5,274 bases of DNA, from contig JAPLHX010000020.1 of the NCBI GenBank assembly GCA_026389415.1, positions 1-5,274 of the forward strand. The letters run 5' to 3'. The notes beneath the pieces were generated by a model. That model saw only the letters and a list, made by a program, of their open reading frames with translations. It ran no database searches and was not told the origin of the DNA. Positions 1 to 5,124 of the stretch are shown here, piece after piece. Every line of letters begins with the position of its first letter. The first letter of the stretch is position 1. The position numbers and the translations under genes are program-made. This DNA comes from Coprothermobacterota bacterium (GTDB taxonomy: Bacteria > Caldisericota > JANLFM01).

Positions 1-125
1 GTGGGGGATGTCGTCGGTGAGGGCGAAGGAGTGGACGGTCCAGCGCAAGACGAGATCAACGGAAGGGATGCCAGCATCCCCAAAACTAGGGTTAGAACTA
101 AAACTCGTCGTAATGCTTTTGTCAT
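1..125 (-). CDS. Lipoprotein N-terminus (partial, cut by window edge)
   Basis: This is the first 41 residues of a secreted lipoprotein whose body lies beyond the left edge. Translating down from the ATG at 125-123 gives MTKALRR (positively charged n-region), a hydrophobic core at residues 8-23 (VLVLTLVLGMLASLPL), then lipobox ISSC with the lipidated cysteine at residue 27. Ala28 and Gly29 follow, then a Ser/Thr/Pro-rich linker (PSTPSPSPTTSP). This is the textbook signal peptidase II layout, and such linkers often tether ABC or TRAP substrate-binding proteins to the membrane. That role is inferred; no mature domain is visible. The start is uncertain. A strong AGGAGGTG lies at 140-147, 14 bases before the ATG, which is long. 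An in-frame CTG at 131-129 is better spaced, and an in-frame GTG at 164-162 would add 13 residues. It lies 102 bases after the DUF6092 gene on the same strand and may belong to the same operon. Confidence 0.8.
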   Translation of the reverse strand, partial: MTKALRRVLVLTLVLGMLASLPLISSCAGPSTPSPSPTTSP

Positions 126-139
126 CTTCAGTACTTTTA

Positions 140-206
140 CACCTCCTATGCTGATTTTGTTCACCTTATCCGAGCGCAAACACTTTCCCGATTCCTTTCA
201 CCTCCT
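140..206 (-). promoter_or_regulatory. Two copies of an AGGAGGTG Shine-Dalgarno-like motif
   Basis: On the minus strand AGGAGGTG occurs at 206-199 and again at 147-140, 59 bases apart, both followed by A-rich sequence. The second copy is the probable ribosome binding site of the lipoprotein, although its ATG is 14 bases away. The first copy has no well-spaced start. A GTG about 15 bases on opens only GTG-TTT-GCG-CTC-GGA-TAA, five codons. This may be a vestigial start, a tiny leader peptide or a standby ribosome site. I see no clear promoter or terminator in the gap 126-227. Confidence 0.45.
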
Positions 207-227
207 TTTTTTACAATGGCTTCTCGA

Positions 228-521
228 TCACTCGTCCATCGCTTGCACCAAGGCCATCACCAAGCTTTCCAGGTACGAGGAGAATGTCGATTCGTCTTCC
301 ATCACGGTGTATTTCCCGTCTTCGATTTGCTGGCGGATGGATCGGAGCCGAACGCTGTCTACCCCCACTTGGGGGAGAATTTCGACCAAGCGGCTGGCCG
401 AATCCACTAAGCGAAAGGGTCCATAGAGCTTGGTCTCCGCGACCAGATTCCGGGCGCTGGTCACCATGTAGCAAACCAGCTCGTAGAATTTCTTTTCAAG
501 ATCCCGATTCGGTGTATTCAT
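228..521 (-). CDS. DUF6092-type small protein of unknown function
   Basis: A 97-residue soluble protein with no signal peptide or membrane segment. It matches my memory of the DUF6092 family, whose signature is a CYMVTSARNL stretch (residues 17-26) followed by KLYGPFRLVDSASRLVEIL (31-49). The C-terminal half (residues 58-95) looks helical and acidic. The length of about 100 residues is typical of the family, so the gene looks intact. No catalytic motif is evident and no function is assigned. The ATG at 521 is supported by GAGGTG at 537-532, ten bases upstream and inside the nitroreductase gene. The first 26 bases overlap the end of that gene in another frame, which suggests translational coupling and a shared role, for example as a partner or adaptor of a co-encoded enzyme. 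The family name comes from recognition, not a search. Confidence 0.8.
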   Translation of the reverse strand: MNTPNRDLEKKFYELVCYMVTSARNLVAETKLYGPFRLVDSASRLVEILPQVGVDSVRLRSIRQQIEDGKYTVMEDESTFSSYLESLVMALVQAMDE

Positions 522-1029
522 TCAGCCAGAGCACCTCGGTTTGGCGAGACGGCGGTTGAGGGGATTGAGATGGATATCCTAAGGATACCAGCAACTGGGG
601 AACGATGCGTTCGGGGAGGCCAAGGATTTTTTGCACCGCCTTGGCATGAAAGGAAGCAATGGCGCAGGTTCCGATCCCCGCCGCATGCGCCGCCAGCATC
701 AGGTTTTGCGCGGCCATGGCCGTGTCCATCCAGCTAAGGACGTTCACCGCCAGATCACTGCCTTTTCGCCTGACCTCCTCCATGTCCTGGCAGATCGCGA
801 TCACCGCCGCGGGTTGGCCAAGCACGCCGGGGCTGATCATCTTGATTTTTCCGATCAAATCGGGTCGGGTGATCAAGCCAAAACGCCACGTTTGGGCATT
901 CCCACCGCTTGGAGCCCAGATCGCGGCTTCAAGGATCAATGCCTTCAGTTGGTCACAGGCGATCGGTTCCGCTCGGAATGCCCGTACGCTTCTTCGATTT
1001 TGGATGGCCTGGGACAGTTCCATCTTCAC
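496..1029 (-). CDS. Nitroreductase-family FMN oxidoreductase
   Basis: A 177-residue cytoplasmic flavoprotein of the nitroreductase superfamily, which uses NAD(P)H to reduce nitro groups, quinones, enones or flavins. The FMN-binding signature NRRSVRAF is at residues 11-18 (Arg12, Arg13, Ser14 and Arg16 line the phosphate). APSGGNAQTWRF at 39-50 supplies the usual Ser, Asn and Gln flavin contacts. The helix AAQNLMLAAHAAGIGTC is at 106-122, then a LGLPE segment (136-140) and LLVSLGYP (146-153). The length fits the compact single-domain class. The substrate cannot be read from the sequence. The called start is a GTG at 1029, but an ATG two codons on (1023) is equally plausible. Neither has a clear Shine-Dalgarno, so it is probably translated by coupling to the M20 gene, whose stop lies 6 bases before the GTG. 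It may act on an intermediate of the pathway encoded upstream. Confidence 0.9.
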   Translation of the reverse strand: MKMELSQAIQNRRSVRAFRAEPIACDQLKALILEAAIWAPSGGNAQTWRFGLITRPDLIGKIKMISPGVLGQPAAVIAICQDMEEVRRKGSDLAVNVLSWMDTAMAAQNLMLAAHAAGIGTCAIASFHAKAVQKILGLPERIVPQLLVSLGYPSQSPQPPSRQTEVLWLNEYTESGS

Positions 1030-1035
1030 AGACAG

Positions 1036-2115
1036 CTACTGGCAAAAATGGTTGAACAGGTAGTGCAAAACCTTGACGATCTTCTCCATGTCGGCCACCA
1101 GGATGTGCTCGTCGGTGGAGTGCTCTGCCTGGACGCCATTGCCGATCGGGATCGTCTCGATCCCCTTCTCGTTGTACAATGCCGATTCCAGCCCACCAGT
1201 GATCGAGATTATCCGGGGCTCGATGCCGACGCTGTTCAAAGCTGTTTGTGTCAGCTTGACCATCGCCGTATCGGGAGAGATTGTCATCGCTTTGTAGGCC
1301 AGGGTTAAATTGACGGTGGCGGTCGCGCCCATCGCTCGTGCAGCCACCTCATAGACATCTTTGACCGTTTCACTCAACTGAATACATTTCTGATGGTTGA
1401 GGCTGCGCACCTCGGCCTTGATCAAAACCTTCTCCGGTACTCCGTTGCGGATCAGGCCTCCCTCGATGATCCCCACGTTCGCCGTCGTTTCATGATCGAC
1501 CCGACCATCGTTCATGATGGAGATGGCATTGGCTGCCGCTTTGATCGCAGAGATGCCCTTTTCCGGCTCCATCCCGGCATGGGCTGCGCGTCCGACAATC
1601 TCCACGTCGATCAACATGTGGGAGGGGCCGCCGACGACGATGGTGTCCATCGCGTCCATATCCAGCAGAAAGCCTTTTTTTGCCTGGATCAACCCATAAT
1701 CGAGGTGCCGAGCTCCACCGAAGCCAATCTCCTCCTCGCGGGTGACCACTACTTCCAGGGGTGGATGCTTGGTTGCGGTCTGAACCGCCTCGATGAACTC
1801 GGCGATCCCTGCTTTGCAATCGCCGCCGAGGATGGTGTCACCGCTGGAACAGACCATGCCCTCTCGGACGATCGGCTTGATTCCGCGACCGGGCTTGACG
1901 GTGTCGGCATGCATGGCGAAGAGAAGCGGATCGGCGACAGAACAGTTTTTAGCAGGAATTTTCGCAATCAAGTTCCCATACGAGTCCAGCGTACAGGTTG
2001 CTCCAAAATCCCGGGTCAGTTTCCCCTGCAGATAGGAGATAAACTCCGCTTCATCCCCGGATTCGCTGGAGATTTGCACCATTTCACAAAAGATGCCAAC
2101 CATTCGCTCGTTCAT
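1036..2115 (-). CDS. M20-family metallopeptidase, PepT-like
   Basis: A 359-residue zinc-dependent hydrolase of the M20 family, closest in pattern to the PepT-like group (aminotripeptidase relatives). Expected metal residues are visible: His69 in FAMHADTV with Asp71, Asp99 in GGDCKAG, the catalytic Glu128 and ligand Glu129 in TREEEIGFGGA, Asp152 in LLDMDAMD, and His332 in GVQAEHSTDEH. The lid or dimerisation domain contains GRAAHAGMEPEKGISAI (175-191), including the conserved His179. All ligands are present, so it should be active, cleaving a small peptide or amide bond in the cytoplasm. One oddity is that the usual Asp-Asp-Lys is Asp-Cys-Lys (Cys100); the ligand Asp is kept. The start is well supported by GGAGGT at 2127-2122, six bases upstream. 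It sits 69 bases after the second NicX/M29-like gene and directly before the nitroreductase. The exact substrate is unknown, and related M20 enzymes also act as amidohydrolases or deacylases. Confidence 0.9.
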   Translation of the reverse strand: MNERMVGIFCEMVQISSESGDEAEFISYLQGKLTRDFGATCTLDSYGNLIAKIPAKNCSVADPLLFAMHADTVKPGRGIKPIVREGMVCSSGDTILGGDCKAGIAEFIEAVQTATKHPPLEVVVTREEEIGFGGARHLDYGLIQAKKGFLLDMDAMDTIVVGGPSHMLIDVEIVGRAAHAGMEPEKGISAIKAAANAISIMNDGRVDHETTANVGIIEGGLIRNGVPEKVLIKAEVRSLNHQKCIQLSETVKDVYEVAARAMGATATVNLTLAYKAMTISPDTAMVKLTQTALNSVGIEPRIISITGGLESALYNEKGIETIPIGNGVQAEHSTDEHILVADMEKIVKVLHYLFNHFCQ

Positions 2116-2121
2116 CGCTCA

Positions 2122-2127
2122 ACCTCC
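2122..2127 (-). promoter_or_regulatory. Ribosome binding site of the M20 peptidase gene
   Basis: GGAGGT on the minus strand, with six bases (TGAGCG) before the ATG at 2115. It confirms the chosen start. It lies 22 bases after the intergenic hairpin at 2150-2175, so the hairpin should not bury it directly. Confidence 0.7.
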
Positions 2128-2149
2128 ATTCGTAGATCGGAAAGCTTAA

Positions 2150-2175
2150 GGAGCGACTTGGTTTCCGGTCGCTCC
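2150..2175 (-). terminator. Intergenic 8-bp hairpin, weak or partial terminator candidate
   Basis: The minus strand has GGAGCGAC, a ten-base loop, then the perfect complement GTCGCTCC, ten bases after the stop of the second NicX/M29-like gene. It is followed by TTAAGCTTT rather than a clean run of T, so complete termination is doubtful. It could let some transcripts end after the tandem pair, lowering expression of the M20, nitroreductase and DUF6092 genes, or protect the 3' end of a processed upstream message. The stem is seen directly; the role is inferred. Confidence 0.5.
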
Positions 2176-2184
2176 CGAAATGGA

Positions 2185-3234
2185 CTACCTTTTACCCAAT
2201 TCTTGGGCAAGTTTGGCCAGATGCGGATCGAGAACTCGTCCTTGATCGGTGATCTGCTGGTCGTCCAACCAGACCGACGTGTTTAGGCAGATTCCGTCGC
2301 AGTGGGAAGGACCCTTGATTCCATCCGGCGGGATATACATCGGACCAACCTGCCCGATCCCCCATTCCGTTCCACCCCAGACGCGTTCGTCCTCCAGGAT
2401 GTTGCCGGTCAGGCGGGCGCCTGGGTTGAATCCGTAACAGACGTGCGCCAGTTTCCGCATTTGTGGATGGCGGAAACTCTTTAGCCAGATCTCGAATTCC
2501 GCCGCTTCTTTTCCCCCCTCGATGCGCACAATCTCGCCGCGCTCGACGATCAGGCGGACCGGCTGCTTGAGAACCCCCAGGAACGGTGGGACCAACGAAC
2601 CGTCGAACACAATAGTTCCGTTGATCGATTCGAAAGCGGGTGCCCAGCCGATTTGACCGGCCATCATGTGCGGTCCCGGAGTGTCCGCAAAACCGGTTTC
2701 GCAGGAGATCGGTCGGTTTGGATCCATGTCAAACTCGAGATCTTCCCCTGCGGGCGTGGTCATCCGAACGTGTTTGGCGCGATGGGTCATTTCGGTGATC
2801 GTCTCTTCAAATTCCTTGAGGACCTTGTAATTGACCCGTCCCAGGACGCGGATCATCATGTCGACATCCATTCCCACCAAGCACAGGTACCGCAGTCGCT
2901 TGTTCTCGCTCATGGCGATGTCGAACGGGGTGGAGTACAGCAACCATTTGTTGTTGAATTCGACCCAAGCGTCGGCTTCTTTGAGAACGGCAGTCAGGGC
3001 CTCCAGCGGAAGCATCGGGTCTGCTGCTTTGCCCACACCCAGGGGGGAACCCCACCAGATCACCATCGGCTTGGCGCCGCAAGCGAACGCCGCGCGGGCT
3101 GTAGCATCGACCACCCGTTCGTCGCTCTCCGTATCGGCTGTGATGATGAAGGTCTCTCCGCCCTTTAGGCCGAACAACTCCCGCGTGAGTGTGATGCTGG
3201 CCTTCCCCAGCTCGTATTCGTACAAGGTCGACAT
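2185..3234 (-). CDS. NicX/M29-like metalloenzyme, downstream tandem copy
   Basis: A 349-residue cytoplasmic protein of the aminopeptidase T/NicX superfamily (COG2309-like), usually annotated as leucyl aminopeptidase. The N-terminal alpha/beta half carries GETFIITADTESD (26-38) and an AAFACGAKPMVIW strand (48-60). The C-terminal half holds the probable metal site: His264 in KLAHVCYGFNPGARLTG and His311-x-Asp313 in PSHCDG. NicX (2,5-dihydroxypyridine 5,6-dioxygenase) binds Fe(II) through, as I recall, His265, His318 and Asp320, a close match in order and spacing. True M29 peptidases have Glu in a conserved PxGEV-like motif; here the equivalent looks like AGQIGW, with Gln194. I therefore favour a mononuclear, possibly ring-opening enzyme over an aminopeptidase, though a hydrolase remains possible. 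It is about 72% identical by hand count to the gene starting 15 bases upstream, and only a weak AGGG precedes its ATG, so translation probably depends on the upstream copy. Confidence 0.8.
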   Translation of the reverse strand: MSTLYEYELGKASITLTRELFGLKGGETFIITADTESDERVVDATARAAFACGAKPMVIWWGSPLGVGKAADPMLPLEALTAVLKEADAWVEFNNKWLLYSTPFDIAMSENKRLRYLCLVGMDVDMMIRVLGRVNYKVLKEFEETITEMTHRAKHVRMTTPAGEDLEFDMDPNRPISCETGFADTPGPHMMAGQIGWAPAFESINGTIVFDGSLVPPFLGVLKQPVRLIVERGEIVRIEGGKEAAEFEIWLKSFRHPQMRKLAHVCYGFNPGARLTGNILEDERVWGGTEWGIGQVGPMYIPPDGIKGPSHCDGICLNTSVWLDDQQITDQGRVLDPHLAKLAQELGKR

Positions 3235-3249
3235 GACCGGACCCTGCGG

Positions 3250-4293
3250 TTACTTGCCCAGCTTCTTTGCCAGGTCTTGCAGCTCGACATCAAGGACCTG
3301 GCCCTTATCCATCATCAGCACCCCGTCGAGCCAAACAGAGGTGTTCAGGCAAATGCCATCGGAGTGGGAAGGAGCGGGAATCCCGCCGGGAATCAGAATA
3401 CCGCCGACGTTCCCAACCCCCCATTCGGTGCCGCCCCAGACCCGTTCGTCTTCCAGGATATCGCCAGTCAGCCGGGCTCCAGGATTGAACCCGTAGCAGA
3501 CGTGGGCCAGTTTGCGCATTCGTGGATGGTTGAAACTCTTGGTCCAGGCATCGAATTCCTGGGCTTCTGCCCCACCTTCCACCTTGATAATATCGCCATT
3601 CTTGATGTGCAGAGCAACCGGCGTTTTGACAACACCGATGCAGGGGGGGACCAGCGAGCCATCGAACACGATCACGCCGTTGATCGATTCCAAGTCGGGA
3701 GACCACCCAATCTGGCCGGCCATCATGTGCGATCCCGGCGTGTTCGAGTAGCCGAGCTCCATGATCGGGTTGCGGCCCGGCGCATTGTCAAACTCGACGT
3801 CCTCACCGGCGGGTGTAGTCATGCGGATGTGCTTGGCATTCAGGGTCATGTCGGTCACTTTCTTCTCGAACTTCTCCAACGTGGGGTAGTCGACCCGACC
3901 AATGCACCGAACCATCATGTCGACATTCATGCCAACCAGGCAAAGATGCCGCAGTTTCTTGTTTTCGTTGTAGGCGATGTCGTAAGGAGTGGAATACAGC
4001 AACCACTTGTTGTTGTACTCAACCCAGGCGTCCGCCGCTTTCAGTGCGGCGGTCAGGGCTTCCACCGGCAGCATCGGGTCCGCAGCCTTCCCCACTCCCA
4101 GCGGAGAGGCGGTCCAAATCACCATCGGTTTGGCATCGCAGGCGAACGCTGCGCGGGCTGTGGCATCGACCACCCGTTTATCGCTCTCCGTATCGGCCGT
4201 GATAATGAAGGTCTCTCCCGGTTTGAGCTTGAACAGCTCCTTGCACAGAATCTCGCTTGCCTTGCCCAACTCATACTCGTACAGATAAGACAT
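3250..4293 (-). CDS. NicX/M29-like metalloenzyme, upstream tandem copy
   Basis: A 347-residue paralogue of the following gene and the first gene of the putative operon. It shares GETFIITADTESD (26-38), the long identical block around residues 261-290 (KLAHVCYGFNPGARLTG, then ILEDERVWGGTEWG), and the probable metal ligands His264, His310 and Asp312 (PSHSDG). It also has AGQIGW at 192-197, where M29 aminopeptidases would have Gly-Glu. The two copies differ most at residues 131-145, 171-184 and 221-240 and at the C-terminus, which may set substrate preference or subunit pairing. Both are full length and lack damage, so both are probably used, perhaps in one hetero-oligomer (NicX is reported to be oligomeric). 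The start is firm: AAGGAGGT sits 4 bases before the ATG. A possible promoter and repeat sites lie upstream. The reaction is not proven; ring-opening dioxygenase and metallopeptidase are the two alternatives. Confidence 0.8.
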   Translation of the reverse strand: MSYLYEYELGKASEILCKELFKLKPGETFIITADTESDKRVVDATARAAFACDAKPMVIWTASPLGVGKAADPMLPVEALTAALKAADAWVEYNNKWLLYSTPYDIAYNENKKLRHLCLVGMNVDMMVRCIGRVDYPTLEKFEKKVTDMTLNAKHIRMTTPAGEDVEFDNAPGRNPIMELGYSNTPGSHMMAGQIGWSPDLESINGVIVFDGSLVPPCIGVVKTPVALHIKNGDIIKVEGGAEAQEFDAWTKSFNHPRMRKLAHVCYGFNPGARLTGDILEDERVWGGTEWGVGNVGGILIPGGIPAPSHSDGICLNTSVWLDGVLMMDKGQVLDVELQDLAKKLGK

Positions 4294-4297
4294 TCGA

Positions 4298-4305
4298 ACC
4301 TCCTT
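4298..4305 (-). promoter_or_regulatory. Strong ribosome binding site of the first operon gene
   Basis: AAGGAGGT on the minus strand, four bases before the ATG at 4293. It is the strongest Shine-Dalgarno of the block and predicts high translation of the upstream NicX/M29-like copy. A nearby CTCC (in CTCCCTCGCGAAGGAG) could pair with its GGAG as a weak 4-bp stem with one mismatch above it, so some masking is conceivable but not compelling. Confidence 0.75.
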
Positions 4306-4348
4306 CGCGAGGGAGAGTCACTGGTTTGGAACGACCAGCGCTAAACTC

Positions 4349-4379
4349 ATGATAAGCATGCAGAGCATTGTCCGGTCAA
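4349..4379 (-). promoter_or_regulatory. Possible sigma70-type promoter of the catabolic operon
   Basis: The minus strand has TTGACC (4379-4374), a good -35 match, then TATCAT (4354-4349) after 19 bases, or TTATCA after 18. Spacing is longer than the ideal 17 and the -10 is imperfect, as expected of a promoter needing an activator. Transcription would start about 45-50 bases before the operon's first ATG. The -35 touches the first ATC-N-GAT dyad. Confidence 0.35.
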
Positions 4380-4444
4380 TCCGATTTTGTCCCCCGACCT
4401 CCGGCAAAATATCTGATCCCCAGGAAAATAAATCTGATTCGCCC
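4378..4444. repeat. Three imperfect direct repeats with ATC-N-GAT dyads
   Basis: On the plus strand three units recur: AATCCGATTTTGTCCCC (4378-4394), AAATATCTGATCCCC (4407-4421) and AAATAAATCTGATTCGCCCC (4425-4444). Each has a short dyad, ATC-N-GAT, followed by four or more C. The dyad centres are at 4382, 4414 and 4435, so 32 and 21 bases apart, close to three and two helical turns. This suits binding sites on one face of the DNA, for example for the neighbouring response regulator. Multiple such repeats ending in GGGGACAAAATC-like sequence also resemble the ends of IS21-family elements, so a decayed insertion end is the main alternative. No transposase remnant is visible. Confidence 0.5.
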
Positions 4445-4455
4445 CACGGAAACGC

Positions 4456-5124
4456 TTACGGATTAGCGGAGATGATCCCCTCTTGAATGGCGAAACGGAT
4501 CAGATCGGTCATATTGCTCAAATTGAGTTTTTGCATGACCTTCTGGCGGTGGGAGTGAACGGTTTTTCCGCTGATCCCTAGCTCTGCAGCGATCTCCTTG
4601 ATGGCCTTCCCTTCGGCCAATAGGCGCAAGACCTCCCCTTCTCTGGGCGAAAGCTTCATCAACTGGGGAGAATCGTGGGAGGGCAAGAACTGGATGTAAT
4701 CCCGGACCACCCAATCGGCAATCTGGGGGCTGAGGAAGGTCCGGCCAGCCATCACTGCCCGAATGGCAGACAGCAGGTCATCAAAATCATCGTCTTTACA
4801 CAAATACCCCTTTGCCCCGGCCTTCAGCATTTCGGTGACAAACACCTGCTCGGAATGCATGGACAGCGCAATCACGCGCACGTTCGGGTTGTTGCTGAGG
4901 ATTTGCCGGGTAGCCTCGATTCCATTCAAGTCGGGGATGGTCAGGTCCATGATCACGACATCCGGATTCAGTTCACTGGCTTTTCGCACAGCTTCCCGGC
5001 CCGTCACCGCTTCACCGATCACGGCTAAGTTGGGCTGCTGCTTGATCGAACTCCGCAAGCCCTCCAGGAACATTTTATGGTCATCAACCAAGAGCAATTG
5101 AATGCTGGTGAATCCGTCTCTCAT
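4456..5124 (-). CDS. NarL/LuxR-family response regulator
   Basis: A 222-residue DNA-binding response regulator of a two-component system. The receiver domain (about residues 8-125) has the acidic pair Asp14-Asp15, the phosphoacceptor Asp60 in VVIMDLTIPDLNG, Ser88 in VIALSMH and Lys110 in GYLCK, so all phosphorylation residues are present. A linker leads to a LuxR-type helix-turn-helix at about 157-215 (LSPREGEVLRLLAEG, then IKEIAAELGISGKTVHSHR). The length is standard for the family. Its ATG overlaps the stop of the upstream kinase gene (ATGA), with a modest GGAAAG six bases before the start, so kinase and regulator are translationally coupled. The operon begins 162 bases downstream on the same strand and is a plausible target, though the signal and the binding sites are not known. 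Confidence 0.95.
   Translation of the reverse strand: MRDGFTSIQLLLVDDHKMFLEGLRSSIKQQPNLAVIGEAVTGREAVRKASELNPDVVIMDLTIPDLNGIEATRQILSNNPNVRVIALSMHSEQVFVTEMLKAGAKGYLCKDDDFDDLLSAIRAVMAGRTFLSPQIADWVVRDYIQFLPSHDSPQLMKLSPREGEVLRLLAEGKAIKEIAAELGISGKTVHSHRQKVMQKLNLSNMTDLIRFAIQEGIISANP

Larger units (their letters stand above)
4294..4455 (-). promoter_or_regulatory. Control region between response regulator and catabolic operon
   Basis: This 162-base gap contains no gene. Reading towards the operon it holds three repeat/dyad units, a weak promoter candidate and the ribosome binding site of the first NicX/M29-like gene. No convincing terminator for the response regulator is present. A 6-bp ATTTTG/CAAAAT inverted repeat (4384-4410) has a 15-base loop and no T run. 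Read-through from the two-component genes into the operon is therefore possible. Confidence 0.6.

Noticed and set aside
1..426. 141-codon plus-strand open frame at the left edge
   Set aside because: It lies antisense to both the lipoprotein signal peptide and most of the DUF6092 gene, its protein has no recognisable family pattern, and its GTG start is simply the first base of the window.
631..1308. 225-codon plus-strand open frame across the nitroreductase and M20 gene ends
   Set aside because: It spans two clear minus-strand genes and has a His/Asp/Arg-rich composition typical of antisense frames.
1393..2286. 297-codon plus-strand open frame opposite the M20 peptidase
   Set aside because: Antisense to a peptidase with all metal ligands intact; the translation lacks any domain pattern and runs through an intergenic hairpin.
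2185..4293. Plain M29 leucyl aminopeptidase assignment
   Set aside because: The fold family fits, but the Glu expected in the conserved Gly-Glu motif is Gln and the first C-terminal ligand is His, closer to NicX; kept only as an alternative.
3277..4344. 355-codon plus-strand open frame opposite the upstream NicX/M29-like copy
   Set aside because: It mirrors a gene with clear conserved motifs, its His/Arg-rich sequence matches no family I know, and the frame is not kept at the same length opposite the paralogue.
4384..4410. ATTTTG/CAAAAT inverted repeat as terminator of the response regulator
   Set aside because: The 6-bp AT-rich stem with a 15-base loop and no following T run is too weak; it more likely reflects the repeat units there.
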